Notes: generated by a model not told the origin, from the sequence alone. Numbered from the stretch's first letter, positions 6,008 through 16,200 are shown. The stretch: DNA of 64,000 nucleotides from an uncultured Muribaculaceae bacterium (GCA_910576935.1 CAJTKG010000007.1:1-64000); one strand, 5' to 3'. Numbers and translations: made by a program.

Positions 6008-8164
6008 ATGAAAATTTATAAGACTAACGAAATTAAGAACATAGCCTTGCTTGGAAGCAAAGGCTCAGGTAAAACCACGCTCGCTGAAGCTATGCTCTAC
6101 GAGTGTGGTGTTATAAAACGCCGCGGCACTGTCGAAGCCAAGAATACGGTGAGCGACTATTTTCCTGTAGAAAAAGAATATGGCTACTCGGTGTTCTCAA
6201 CAGTTTTTTATGCCGAGTTTCTAAATAAAAAATTAAATGTTATCGACTGTCCTGGGGCCGACGACTTTGTGGGTAATGCCATTACAGCACTCAACGTCAC
6301 CGATACGGGTGTAATAGTTGTCAACGGACAATATGGTGTCGAAGTAGGCACACAGAATATATTCCGCACCGCTTCATCTCTCAACAAGCCCATTATTTTC
6401 GCGCTCAATCAGCTTGACGGCGAGAAAGCCGATTATGACAACGTCATCGAGCAGATGAAAGATATTTTTGGTCCGAAAGTCATTCCCATCCAATATCCTC
6501 TTGTGTCAGGACCGGGTTTCAACTCGATGATCGACGTGCTACTGATGAAGAAATATTCATGGGGCCCCGAAGGCGGCGTTCCGACTATCGAGGATATACC
6601 TGCCGAGGAGATTGACAAAGCCAACGAGCTTCATCGCGCACTTGTCGAGGCAGCCGCCGAAAACGACGAGACTCTTATGGAAAAATTCTTCGAGGAGGAA
6701 CATCTCACTGAAGACGAAATGCGTCTCGGCATCCGCAAAGGTCTTATCGACCGTTCGATCTATCCGGTATTCTGTGTCAGCGCAGAAAAAGATATGGGTG
6801 TACGCCGTATGATGGAATTCCTCGGCAATGTAGTTCCTTTTGTCGACGATATGCCAGCTCCGATTGACAAAGAAGGCAACGAAGTGGCTCCTGATCCAAA
6901 CGGTCCGCTCAGCATTTTCATGTTCAAGACCACTGTCGAACCCCATATCGGCGAGGTCAGTTATTTCAAGGTCATGTCGGGCACGCTCAAAGCCGGAGCA
7001 GATCTTGACAATATAAGCCGCGGCAGCAAAGAGCGCCTTGCGCAGCTTTTCTGTGTATGCGGTCAGATAAAGACCCAGGTCGACCAGCTTGAAGCCGGTG
7101 ATATCGGCGCTACCGTCAAGCTAAAAGACGCCCGTACAGGCAACACTCTTGACGGCAAAGGCTGTGAGATTGAATTTGATTTCATCAAATATCCGGCGCC
7201 GAAGTATCAGCGCGCCGTGCGCCCCGTCACAGAAAGCGACGCCGAAAAACTCAGTGCTATCCTCACCCGCATGCACGAAGAAGATCCGACATGGCAGGTC
7301 GAGATGTCGAAAGAGCTTAAGCAGACTATATTATCAGGTCAGGGAGAATTCCACTTGCGCACTCTCAAATGGCGCGTCGAGAACAACGACAAGCTTCCTA
7401 TCATATTCGAAGAGCCCAAAATTCCTTATCGCGAGACGATCACAAGGGCAGCGAGAGCCGATTACCGTCATAAAAAACAATCAGGCGGCGCCGGTCAGTT
7501 TGGCGAGGTGCATCTTATAATCGAGCCATATACAGAAGGGATGCCGGCCCCTGACAGCTATAGATTCGGCAATCAGGAGTTCAAGATGAATGTCCGTGAC
7601 ACACAGGAAATACCTTTGGCCTGGGGTGGCAAGCTAGTTGTATGCAACTGCATCGTCGGCGGTGCAATTGACGCCCGCTTCATTCCGGCTATCGTCAAAG
7701 GTCTTATGGACCGCATGGAACAGGGACCGCTCACAGGCTCTTATGCCCGCGATGTCAGAGTGTGCATATATGACGGCAAGATGCATCCGGTCGACTCAAA
7801 CGAAATCTCATTCCGTCTTGCAGGCCGCAATGCTTTCAGTGAAGCTTTCCGCAATGCCAATCCGAAGGTACTTGAACCTGTCTATGACGTCGAGGTATTC
7901 GTGCCGGGCGATGTCATGGGTGATGTCATGAGTGATCTTCAGGGACGCCGCGCCATAATAATGGGTATGTCAAGTGAAAACGGCTTCGAGAAAATTTCGG
8001 CAAAAGTGCCTCTCAAAGAGATGTCAAGCTACTCGACCGCCCTTAGCTCGATCACAGGCGGACGCTCTTCATTCACAATGAAGTTTGCCTCTTATGAACT
8101 CGTGCCCGGCGACGTGCAGGAGAAACTTCTCAAAGACTACGCCGAAAGCAACAAAGAAGAATAA
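6008..8164 (+). CDS. fusA2: EF-G2-type translation elongation factor paralogue
   Basis: 718 residues with the five-domain EF-G layout: G domain 1-280, domain II about 300-390, domains III-V to the end, including IPYRETI and the domain IV segment GGAGQFGEV. The G domain is unusual. The P-loop is G16SKGSGK22T, not AHVDAGKT. The switch I RGIT element is replaced by YGYSV. The G3 motif is D80CPGA84DDF, with Ala where canonical EF-G has its catalytic His. G4 is NQLD. In B. thetaiotaomicron, EF-G2 (FusA2) was reported to support translocation without GTP hydrolysis and to be needed during carbon limitation and gut colonisation. By sequence this is that class, not the housekeeping fusA. It is monocistronic, ending at a strong terminator. 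Confidence 0.88.
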   Translation: MKIYKTNEIKNIALLGSKGSGKTTLAEAMLYECGVIKRRGTVEAKNTVSDYFPVEKEYGYSVFSTVFYAEFLNKKLNVIDCPGADDFVGNAITALNVTDTGVIVVNGQYGVEVGTQNIFRTASSLNKPIIFALNQLDGEKADYDNVIEQMKDIFGPKVIPIQYPLVSGPGFNSMIDVLLMKKYSWGPEGGVPTIEDIPAEEIDKANELHRALVEAAAENDETLMEKFFEEEHLTEDEMRLGIRKGLIDRSIYPVFCVSAEKDMGVRRMMEFLGNVVPFVDDMPAPIDKEGNEVAPDPNGPLSIFMFKTTVEPHIGEVSYFKVMSGTLKAGADLDNISRGSKERLAQLFCVCGQIKTQVDQLEAGDIGATVKLKDARTGNTLDGKGCEIEFDFIKYPAPKYQRAVRPVTESDAEKLSAILTRMHEEDPTWQVEMSKELKQTILSGQGEFHLRTLKWRVENNDKLPIIFEEPKIPYRETITRAARADYRHKKQSGGAGQFGEVHLIIEPYTEGMPAPDSYRFGNQEFKMNVRDTQEIPLAWGGKLVVCNCIVGGAIDARFIPAIVKGLMDRMEQGPLTGSYARDVRVCIYDGKMHPVDSNEISFRLAGRNAFSEAFRNANPKVLEPVYDVEVFVPGDVMGDVMSDLQGRRAIIMGMSSENGFEKISAKVPLKEMSSYSTALSSITGGRSSFTMKFASYELVPGDVQEKLLKDYAESNKEE

Positions 8165-8190
8165 ATCAAAACGATTCTCCACAATCCAAG

Positions 8191-8235
8191 CAGTGGGACG
8201 CATCAGGTTTCAGGCCGATGCGCCCCATTGTTTTT
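8191..8235 (+). terminator. fusA2 intrinsic terminator
   Basis: CAGTGGGACGCATC (8191-8204) pairs with GATGCGCCCCATTG (8217-8230) with one mismatch, followed by TTTTT at 8231-8235. The last bases overlap the stop codon of the convergent gene at 8234. Confidence 0.85.
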
Positions 8236-9289
8236 ACCATATGTTGAAACGGTATCCGACTGAAAATTGTACACAGATTTGCCCGGAAGCAAGTGTATGG
8301 TCTTTATCATATATAAGACCGGTATCAAAATTTGATATGACACCTGCAAACCACTTGCGGTTATTCCAGACAACCGAGGCACGCAACCGATTGTTTAGCG
8401 CAAAAGACGAGCCTTCTTTTTCGTTGATGACTTTGCCTTTTCTAAGACCGATGATCGGTGATTCGCTTATGCCAAGATTCCAATGTCGGGCAAAGACCCA
8501 GTTGTAGCCATAGCCAAGACGGAAGGCATAGTTGTGGGTTCTGACCTTGTAGCGATGATCGGGCCAATCAGCAGGCAACAGGGCTTTCATATCATCGGGG
8601 AGTTCAGAGAAGTCGAAATTGAATTTTTGTGTGTAGATTGAAATGCCGGCATAGAACGAACCTTGGCTTTTTTTCTGAATTTTGCTGAAGTTAAATGCCG
8701 CGGCCTGGGAATAATTCTTATGATTGAAAAAATAATAGGTGTCAAGATTCCAGGTTGATATATTGATACCTCTGAAGGGCAGATTTATCGACTCGCCATG
8801 TCGCCGGTCGCCAAACCATCTTATAGATGTGCCGACGTCATTGGTCATATAGGACCACTCGGCAGCGAAAAGGCTGCAATTAAATCCGAAATTCAAACGC
8901 GTACGCGACTGTTTGGCACCCGAAATAAGATTGCTCACGTTGATGTTATAACCTGCCGACACGGCAAGATATGTCAGATAGACACCGGCGGTGGTAGACG
9001 GATCGGATATCATCCTGATGCGTTTATCATTTGGAATCTCGAAATTATAGTAGTCTGTCCAGCTTTCGGTTGTCAGCTTGACATTAAATTTATAACCTGT
9101 GCCTTTGACATAGGTGGAATCATAGCTGTTAAAGAATTTATCACCCCAGCGGTAAACTCCGACACAGAATCGCGGGAATCTGCCCCACTCTGCTATCGAA
9201 TCGAGAGCAAACGATATGGCATCGGTCTGTAATACAGCCGCTGAATAGAATGCCAATAGCAGTATTAGCCTGAATGATAGTCTGCGCAT
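8234..9289 (-). CDS. DUF4421 family beta-barrel-like protein
   Basis: 351 residues with a signal peptide (MRRLSFRLILLLAFYSAAVL). The mature part alternates short strands ending in aromatic residues, for example GVYLTYLAVSAGYNINV and YAFRLGYGYNWVF, and finishes with QFSVGYRFNIW. Alternating strands and a terminal aromatic are typical of an outer-membrane beta-barrel. The motif order (FGVYRWGDKFF-like start, DDxxGxR-type turns) agrees with DUF4421, a Bacteroidota family of unknown function. It has its own strong promoter (9325-9355) and is convergent with fusA2. Confidence 0.75.
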   Translation of the reverse strand: MRRLSFRLILLLAFYSAAVLQTDAISFALDSIAEWGRFPRFCVGVYRWGDKFFNSYDSTYVKGTGYKFNVKLTTESWTDYYNFEIPNDKRIRMISDPSTTAGVYLTYLAVSAGYNINVSNLISGAKQSRTRLNFGFNCSLFAAEWSYMTNDVGTSIRWFGDRRHGESINLPFRGINISTWNLDTYYFFNHKNYSQAAAFNFSKIQKKSQGSFYAGISIYTQKFNFDFSELPDDMKALLPADWPDHRYKVRTHNYAFRLGYGYNWVFARHWNLGISESPIIGLRKGKVINEKEGSSFALNNRLRASVVWNNRKWFAGVISNFDTGLIYDKDHTLASGQICVQFSVGYRFNIW

Positions 9290-9324
9290 CGCCGTGATAA
9301 AAAGATTTCTCTTATTTCAGACTG

Positions 9325-9355
9325 CAAAGGTACTAATTTCCGTCAAATCGACAAA
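9325..9355 (-). promoter_or_regulatory. Bacteroidota promoter for the DUF4421 gene
   Basis: On the minus strand, TTTG (9352-9355), a 19-bp spacer, then TACCTTTG (9325-9332): a perfect match to TTTG-N19-TAnnTTTG, 36 bp before the ATG at 9289. The remaining interval to 9542 holds no gene I can support. Confidence 0.8.
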
Positions 9356-9542
9356 GCGGGGATGCTGCCCGAAACATACCTTAAACTATCCCAAATTACC
9401 CTCAAGGCAAAATGGCGTGGATTTGCCATATATAATAAATTTTTTATCTCGTATAATTCTCTAATTTTTATAATCGCGTCCGGCAAATCGAACAATTCAA
9501 AGGCTTTTATGTTATAAGAGTATAAATTAAATTAATGTTGTT

Positions 9543-10028
9543 ATGATTATGAAAAAGTTTTACTATCTTCTTCTTTTAGTGCTTCCGTTTGCATTCGTTG
9601 CCTGCGATGATGACGATGATCTGCCCGATGTTGACTTTTCAATTGATATCAGCGGCGCTGTAAACGTAAACAATGCGCTCTATGTAGTCAGAGGTGACGC
9701 ATTCAAGATCGAAAGTATTCAGGTTATCAATAATGATAAAGACAAGAGTGCTATCATCACTTCAGCCGATTATTTCTGGGATTACTATCATATCGGCGCA
9801 AACTTCCAGGCGCCTTACGGTTTCGAGATTCAGACAACAGAAGAGACACGTATAGGTGAACATCTTCTTGAAATCGAATGTCCGGTCTATGCGGTCGATA
9901 AATCGCCGGCAAACGCCTTGGTTGTCTACAGTGTGTATGTAGTCGAAAGTGCTGATGATATACCTTCAGGGACTCAGACAACGCACTTTATTGTCAATCC
10001 CGGCATCAATGACAAGAAAGACAAATAA
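9543..10028 (+). CDS. small lipoprotein with surface-export-like acidic tag
   Basis: 161 residues. MIMKKFYYLLLLVLPFAFVA precedes lipobox Cys21, immediately followed by DDDDD. The start could equally be the ATG at 9549 (MKKFYY). An acidic run right after the lipid-anchored Cys resembles the lipoprotein export signal reported in Bacteroides and Capnocytophaga, so cell-surface display is likely. The mature part (about 35-155) is beta-rich, probably one immunoglobulin-like domain, and ends in a Lys/Asp tail. No family was recognised. It is a single gene with its own terminator at 10051. Confidence 0.75.
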   Translation: MIMKKFYYLLLLVLPFAFVACDDDDDLPDVDFSIDISGAVNVNNALYVVRGDAFKIESIQVINNDKDKSAIITSADYFWDYYHIGANFQAPYGFEIQTTEETRIGEHLLEIECPVYAVDKSPANALVVYSVYVVESADDIPSGTQTTHFIVNPGINDKKDK

Positions 10029-10050
10029 CCATTCTCCTCTCTCATTTCAG

Positions 10051-10082
10051 ACAGGCTTCTTAGATAAGAGGCCTGTTTTTTT
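10051..10082 (+). terminator. intrinsic terminator of the small lipoprotein gene
   Basis: ACAGGCTTCTT (10051-10061) pairs with AAGAGGCCTGT (10066-10076) around AGAT, followed by seven T to 10082. It sits between two convergent genes. Confidence 0.88.
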
Positions 10083-10083
10083 G

Positions 10084-11487
10084 TCATTCGTCCCAACATT
10101 CTGTCTCGGATGAGATCTCCGGTATTGTTGAAGAGTGATATACCGGATCGAGTCCGCGACTGAGCTGGTTGCGGTAGTCTTTCAGGCATATGACGGCATA
10201 ACGGCTGAGAGCGAGAATTGCGGCGAGATTGCAAAGGGTCATAAGCGCCATAGTGATGTCGGCAAATCCCCAGACAAAGCCAAGACTCGAGACAGACCCT
10301 ATATAAACCATGACAGCTACGACAAGCCTGTAGATATTTACCAATGTCTGACTGTTGATAATGAATCGGATGTTTGTCTCTCCATAATAGTAGTTTGCCA
10401 CAATTGATGTGAAAGCGAAAAAGAATATGGCAATGCTAACAAAAATCGAGCCGGGACCTTCTACACCGAGAGCTGCATCGATTGATTTCTGTGTCAATAT
10501 GATGCCGTCATGGTCCATGGTGTAGACCCCGCTGCACAATATTATGAAAGCGGTAGCCGTACAGATGAGCAGAGTGTCTGTAAAAACGCCGAATGCCTGT
10601 ATAAGGCCTTGTTTGACCGGATGGGACACCGAAGCCGTGGCTGCGACATTAGGAGCCGAGCCTTCACCGGCTTCATTGCTGAAGAGTCCGCGTTTAATGC
10701 CCATTATGATTGCCATGCCCATGCCTCCGCCAAAGGCCTGATCTATGCCAAAGGCGTTTTTGACAATCAAAGATATAACATGTGGAAATGATGTGATGTT
10801 AATCGTTATTACAACCAAAGCGAGTATTACGTAAGCTATCGCCATCACGGGAACGATGATCTCGCTGAAGCGCGCGATGCTTGTTATGCCACCCCAAATG
10901 ATAGCAAGCGTAAGTGCTGTTATCACCGCACCTGTCAGGCATGCGTCTATGTCGAATGTGTTGGAAAATGCCTGAGAAATGGTGTTGGCCTGAACAGAAT
11001 TGAATGCAAGTCCGAAAGTAACTGTTATCAGTACTGCAAAAGTCACAGCCCAAAGCCTCGATCGGATGCCTTTCTGTATATAATATGCCGGGCCACCCAT
11101 AAATGATTTGCGCCCGCGCACTTTGAAGAGTTGTGCAAGTGTCGATTCCACGAATGCTGACGAGGCACCCAGAAGGGCGATAACCCACATCCAGAAAACT
11201 GCACCGGGACCACCGAGGGCTATGGCTGTCGCCACGCCGGCGAGGTTGCCTGTACCGACACGGCTGGCGATAGAAACGGCAAATGCCTGAAAGGAACTGA
11301 CAGAGTGGTGTTGGCCTTTGTCTTTAACCTTATCGCCGGACTTGAACAGCAGCTTCAGCATACGGCCTACCATGGTAAACTGCACTCCGCGTGTGATCCA
11401 TGTAAAATATATTGCTGCCGGAAGCAATACGGCAATCAATATGTAGTCGCTTAAAAATCCGCCTATTGCGGTTACTATTTGTTCCAT
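10084..11487 (-). CDS. sodium:alanine (amino acid) symporter, AGCS family
   Basis: 467 residues with about 10-11 hydrophobic helices. AGCS signatures include SSFQAFAVSIASRVGTGNLA, GGPGAVFWMWV, FMGGPAYYI and KRGLFSNEAGEGSAPN. The family imports alanine, glycine or related amino acids with Na+ across the inner membrane. A Na+-driven carrier fits a cell that also has Na+-NQR (20117-25994), which would supply the gradient. It starts 6 bp after the tamB stop, so the two are probably cotranscribed although no functional link is obvious. The specific substrate cannot be read from sequence. Confidence 0.93.
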   Translation of the reverse strand: MEQIVTAIGGFLSDYILIAVLLPAAIYFTWITRGVQFTMVGRMLKLLFKSGDKVKDKGQHHSVSSFQAFAVSIASRVGTGNLAGVATAIALGGPGAVFWMWVIALLGASSAFVESTLAQLFKVRGRKSFMGGPAYYIQKGIRSRLWAVTFAVLITVTFGLAFNSVQANTISQAFSNTFDIDACLTGAVITALTLAIIWGGITSIARFSEIIVPVMAIAYVILALVVITINITSFPHVISLIVKNAFGIDQAFGGGMGMAIIMGIKRGLFSNEAGEGSAPNVAATASVSHPVKQGLIQAFGVFTDTLLICTATAFIILCSGVYTMDHDGIILTQKSIDAALGVEGPGSIFVSIAIFFFAFTSIVANYYYGETNIRFIINSQTLVNIYRLVVAVMVYIGSVSSLGFVWGFADITMALMTLCNLAAILALSRYAVICLKDYRNQLSRGLDPVYHSSTIPEISSETECWDE

Positions 11488-11493
11488 GGCTGT

Positions 11494-14400
11494 TTATTTT
11501 CGATTATCGCGCCGGACTGTATCTGCCGGTGCTATACTGTCGGAATGTGACCCGGTTTTATCTTTGTCTATGTATGTTTTTTGTTTTGATCGCAGGGGCT
11601 TAAGGAAATTGAAAAGGCCGTCGAAATCACGTTTAAACATGATGCCGACTCCTTGAGTGGTCTGGGCTGTTCTTACATAGAAATTCTGGTCGTTATAGCG
11701 GTTATAGGCCTTGAGTCGCCACGAACCGCGTTTGTTAAGCAGGTATTCTATGTCGAAATCGCCGATAAACTGGTTTGTATTCAACGACTTATCACGATAG
11801 CCCAAATTGCCGTTAAACAACAGACGGTTGTTGAGCAGACGGCTTGACAAAGCTACGTCTACCTCGATATCGGAGAAATCGCCGCGGTCACTCCTCAAAT
11901 TCGGAGCGATGCTCCAGTTGTCGCTGAGTTTTCCGAGAATGTTGCTCAACTGACTCGATATTGTCGATGAGGCGACAGAGAAGAGTTCGTTGCCTTTTGT
12001 TGTCGACGCCATATAATCGGGGGTATAGAATCGGTTGAGCGCAAGGAGATAGATTATCTGGCGGTTCATCATTTCTTTTGTGCTGACGATGCTTCTGACC
12101 TTACGATATGTATCGACAGTCAGGGTCGGGAATTCGAGGTCGAAGTCTATATCGGGCTGCCGCATATCACCGGTTACAAGCAACAGAGCGTGAACCGGGA
12201 CGTTTGTACGGTTGAGATCTTTATCCTGTGTGAACGACTCGTCGAGATCGCTCAGATTAGCATTTGTAGCATAGACAGCCTTTATGTCGAGAGCGGCGGC
12301 ATAGGGATCGCCGTGGAACTCAATGCGGCTGCCCTCTTTAATTGAGAAGTCTTTGATGATAATGTCCTGTAGTGTGAAATTATAGCTGCCGTGTTCGAGT
12401 TCATAGGTGCCATACATGCGGAGATCATTATTGACCGATCCATATGTCAGTCTAAGATTTCCCGAGCCGTTCGCCTTGATCTCGTCGCCGCCGACAGGGT
12501 CCATCACCAATGTAACTACTGCCTGCGGTGTGATGTCGACTTTCAAATCCATGTTATATGCCGAAGGAGCGTCGCTGACGCTCTGAAGAGAGCGCCGACG
12601 GTACTCTTTGACGGCTTCGGGCAGGTCTGAATCGGCGTCATCTTTATCAGGCACTGGGGTTAGGTCGCGGAATGTCAAAAACGAGTATTCATCGGCGTCA
12701 AGGCGGTCTGATAAAACAAATGTAAATGTTGAATTTGGGGCTGTAGACATGTCGACGCCGATATTGACGACACCCGGCTCACCCGAAATCGTAGCACCGC
12801 CATTGCCGTAGACCGTGCCGTACCAGTCGGGGCTAAGTTTTGAATCGACGTTATAGCTTAGGAAATTGCGGGCATCGGTGACTTTGAAATCAAATGACGG
12901 TTCTTTAAAGAATTTGTGTCTGACAACGCCGTTAAGCATGGCGGTGTTGCCGTTGATATCATAGATTGTGACATCTCTTATATCTATCATTCCCGGACGC
13001 AGTCTGATGCTGTCGTTGGCCCGATACCATGTATTTGTAAAATCTATCTTGATTTTCAGGTCTTCAGCAAATACATCTCCCTCGAGATCGATATATTTGA
13101 ATGTTCCAAACAGTCTGGCGTTGCCGCTTGCATATCCCGAGAGATCGGATGCGAAAGCAGACATGAACGGTTTCATAAAGCCGACTTTGACATGATCGGC
13201 GTTAAAGGTAATGTCAAGCGATTCAGTCATCGGGAAAATGTCGCCTGAGATTCGCGAATGGCGTCCTCCTTCTTCCTCGATGTCGGCGTCAAGACAGACA
13301 GCCTTACGACCGGCATCCCATCTTGCGATTATATCGGCATCGCCAAGAACACAGTAGTTGTATGAGATATCGTCGACGTGCAGATTATCGGAGTTGAGTT
13401 CGGGGATGCTTGACAGAAGGTTTTTACCGGTAACAGTTCCTGTTGCCGTGCCTCCGATAAGAGCCTTGTCTATTTCGAGTGTCTCGAAAATCTCTATGAG
13501 TCTGACGCTGTCAAGACGCACAACGAGAGAATCCACCGGGTCGGCAGAGATGACACCGTCGATCATAAGCTTCTGATTTGAAGTGTCGAGAGCGAAACGG
13601 TCGATTTCGATGCATTTGTCTCTGTAGTTTATACGCGAGTTATTGATGTTCCACAATTCTTCGCCGAATGTTACAGTCCCGGGGTTAAAATCTGTCTGCA
13701 CAACAAGACCGCTATCTTCATTTCGGTCAAAAAGGGTTGAGAAGTTTATATGTCCGTTGAGCGGAATGGTGCGCTCTATCGCCCAATCGATGCGACTGTC
13801 TACGCGATTGTGCGTACCGGAAAGTGCCGCAACGAGAGCGAGTTTGCCTTTTTTTGTCGGCATCTGAGTCGTTGCATATATATCAGCCTGATTGTCATCG
13901 GCATTTAAATTGACAAAGATACTGGTGTTTTCGACAATTTTGTCTCCTTGCCGCAGATAAGGGGCATCAATACCAAGCTGTGCCCTGCGCACGTCACCGT
14001 CAAAATATCCGTCGATAGTGACCGGATATATTACATCGGCAGGCAGTCTGAAGAATTGCGATATATTTTCAGAAGCTCCGAGCGTAAAATCGAAATCGAA
14101 TTTATTACCCGTGAGATCAAGTTCTTTAAGTTTCTTGATTTCGTTTTCATCCAAAAGAGCGGGGAATACCTCGGCAACGATATTGACAACAGTTTTAGGA
14201 AAAGTCGTAAATTTTATATCTCCATCGATGCAACCGTTTAGAAAGTCAGAAACGATTTCGACAGTCGGCTGCGGATCTTCGCGCTCAATCTCGATTTTAA
14301 AGTTATCGACTGTCAGATTTTTTCCGTCTCTGCCCGAATAACGAAGATCATGAACGCACAAGATGCCGGCAAGATCATCAAGTGTGGAGAATGTTACGTC

Positions 14401-16065
14401 TGTCTCCATGGCGGCACTCAGACTATAGCCTTCATATTTGTCAATCAAATTAAGGGCATTGAAATTTGCTTTCGATATATTAACCACTGCTGCAAACTCC
14501 TTGACGGGTCTGTTGTCACTAAAATTTCCATCAAATTCGAGTGTGAGGGCCTCAGATGCGACGGCACCATTGAAAACGGCTGTTTTGCCGTCAAACTCAA
14601 CTTTGCCGTCAATATTGTCATAACGATAATTTTTATATGTCACACTTGCTTCGTCAAGCGAAATATCACCCGAGATTTTCTTTTTAACAAAATAGAGATT
14701 TGCTTTTGCGATACCTGACGCCGCGCTCAAATCACCACCTTCTGTAAACGATGCTATATCATTGAACGAGAAATCGGCTGTAGTTTTGATACGGGCTGTT
14801 TTAAATGTATCGGAAGTCTGATATACCGCTTCGCATGAAACAGTATTCTCGCCGGCGTACAGATCGGCAAAAAAACGGCCGGATGACAGATCGCCACGGC
14901 CTTCTACCTGAGCCGAGAGGTGACGCGTCTTGATAGCGTCAAGATGTTTTGACGAGAAATCGGGCTTAATGGTTTTTAATGTTGCAAGCAGCCGGGGTAT
15001 ATCTGCAGAAATATCGCACCGTTCAAGGTTAAACCGCGGTCTTTCAACACCATCTGACATTAATGCCGCATTACCGCTAACGTCGATATCCATAAGCTTG
15101 TTGAACATATGGAACTTGCTGACATTTAAATACCTTAATGAAAAATCCGTATCGCACGAAACTTCAAAATCGTAATCAAAGTTATTCAACACCGGCATAA
15201 ATGCAGCTAAATCAGGCGGGTATATATGAGATGCGGCTTTCAGTTTCAGTGCGATACTCCTCTCTCTGAGGCTTTCTACAATGTCATCGAAGTCTCTATA
15301 AGTCATCATAATAGGTTCAACGGCCAGTTCTGATACAGGGAGTGAAATTTTCAATTCGTCTATCACAAATGATGTTTTGGAAATATCGGCTTTGGCTACG
15401 AGATTTTTCAGAACGAATCCCGATTGCTCGACAAATGAGAGACGATCAAGCTCGACGCGGTATTCATCACGTGCCAGACGCGGGATATAGGCGTTGAGGT
15501 TCAGACGGCTCAATGATATGTGAGCCGGATCAAACACGCTGTCAAGATGCGGCATGTCATCGATGTCATAGTCAAGGCGACCGTCATAAACAACTACAGT
15601 ATTTATCTTGATATCAAACGACGTGGCAGCCCGGCCTCCTTTATTTGATTTAAGGCGGTCGATGATATGTGCTATATTGAGCGGAGCGCCTTTTGTCGGA
15701 CGCGAGAGGCGTAGTGACAGGCCGTCGACGAGCGCGAAATCAAAAACCATACGCCCGGTCGAAATAAAATGAAACAGCTCGAACGCCGCACTTACCTCGG
15801 AGGCGACAAGGGCATTTTGACCGTTGTCATCACAGGCGCTGAGACCATAGACAGAGACACGGTTAAAAGGTTTGATCTCGACACGGTCGATTCGCACGAC
15901 AGTCGATAGAAGCGCCGACAACTCGACTTCTGCGACGTGCCTCACTCTATCACGTGCCCAATTGGTCGACAGAGTCACATAAAGACATATCGGCAACGCG
16001 ACAAAAAATGCCAACAGTGCAATTGACACTACCCGCAACCAAGTAAACAGCTTTTCGACAATCAT
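11494..16065 (-). CDS. tamB: TamB-domain translocation/assembly module protein
   Basis: 1523 residues: a single N-terminal membrane anchor (VVSIALLAFFVALPICLYV, about 13-31), an AsmA-like start (VEIKPFNRVSVYGL), then very long repeating beta-structure, as in TamB and other bridge-like lipid-transfer proteins. The C-terminal 400 residues carry the TamB (DUF490) domain, including GSGNLRLTYGSV, FTLQDIIIKDFSI and QLSNILGKLSDNWSI. It spans the periplasm and takes part in outer-membrane protein assembly or phospholipid transport. No tamA/BamA-like gene lies nearby. The C-terminus ends in a low-complexity, charged tail. Confidence 0.9.
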   Translation of the reverse strand: MIVEKLFTWLRVVSIALLAFFVALPICLYVTLSTNWARDRVRHVAEVELSALLSTVVRIDRVEIKPFNRVSVYGLSACDDNGQNALVASEVSAAFELFHFISTGRMVFDFALVDGLSLRLSRPTKGAPLNIAHIIDRLKSNKGGRAATSFDIKINTVVVYDGRLDYDIDDMPHLDSVFDPAHISLSRLNLNAYIPRLARDEYRVELDRLSFVEQSGFVLKNLVAKADISKTSFVIDELKISLPVSELAVEPIMMTYRDFDDIVESLRERSIALKLKAASHIYPPDLAAFMPVLNNFDYDFEVSCDTDFSLRYLNVSKFHMFNKLMDIDVSGNAALMSDGVERPRFNLERCDISADIPRLLATLKTIKPDFSSKHLDAIKTRHLSAQVEGRGDLSSGRFFADLYAGENTVSCEAVYQTSDTFKTARIKTTADFSFNDIASFTEGGDLSAASGIAKANLYFVKKKISGDISLDEASVTYKNYRYDNIDGKVEFDGKTAVFNGAVASEALTLEFDGNFSDNRPVKEFAAVVNISKANFNALNLIDKYEGYSLSAAMETDVTFSTLDDLAGILCVHDLRYSGRDGKNLTVDNFKIEIEREDPQPTVEIVSDFLNGCIDGDIKFTTFPKTVVNIVAEVFPALLDENEIKKLKELDLTGNKFDFDFTLGASENISQFFRLPADVIYPVTIDGYFDGDVRRAQLGIDAPYLRQGDKIVENTSIFVNLNADDNQADIYATTQMPTKKGKLALVAALSGTHNRVDSRIDWAIERTIPLNGHINFSTLFDRNEDSGLVVQTDFNPGTVTFGEELWNINNSRINYRDKCIEIDRFALDTSNQKLMIDGVISADPVDSLVVRLDSVRLIEIFETLEIDKALIGGTATGTVTGKNLLSSIPELNSDNLHVDDISYNYCVLGDADIIARWDAGRKAVCLDADIEEEGGRHSRISGDIFPMTESLDITFNADHVKVGFMKPFMSAFASDLSGYASGNARLFGTFKYIDLEGDVFAEDLKIKIDFTNTWYRANDSIRLRPGMIDIRDVTIYDINGNTAMLNGVVRHKFFKEPSFDFKVTDARNFLSYNVDSKLSPDWYGTVYGNGGATISGEPGVVNIGVDMSTAPNSTFTFVLSDRLDADEYSFLTFRDLTPVPDKDDADSDLPEAVKEYRRRSLQSVSDAPSAYNMDLKVDITPQAVVTLVMDPVGGDEIKANGSGNLRLTYGSVNNDLRMYGTYELEHGSYNFTLQDIIIKDFSIKEGSRIEFHGDPYAAALDIKAVYATNANLSDLDESFTQDKDLNRTNVPVHALLLVTGDMRQPDIDFDLEFPTLTVDTYRKVRSIVSTKEMMNRQIIYLLALNRFYTPDYMASTTKGNELFSVASSTISSQLSNILGKLSDNWSIAPNLRSDRGDFSDIEVDVALSSRLLNNRLLFNGNLGYRDKSLNTNQFIGDFDIEYLLNKRGSWRLKAYNRYNDQNFYVRTAQTTQGVGIMFKRDFDGLFNFLKPLRSKQKTYIDKDKTGSHSDSIAPADTVRRDNRK

Positions 16066-16133
16066 AACGCGAAGTTAGTGATAATTTGTGCGACAGGCAA
16101 GACGCAAAAGGTTATCGTAAGCAAATAATACGG

Positions 16134-16171
16134 AAAAAATCAACTGCCGACGAGATTGTCGCCGGCAGTTG
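16134..16171 (-). terminator. terminator of the exbB-tonB operon
   Basis: CAACTGCCGACGA (16141-16153) pairs with TCGCCGGCAGTTG (16159-16171) with one mismatch. On the minus strand it is followed by a T-run (complement of 16134-16139). It ends the operon from 19522. Confidence 0.85.
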
Positions 16172-16200
16172 AACGAAAGGGTATGGAATTCAAAAGCGAA

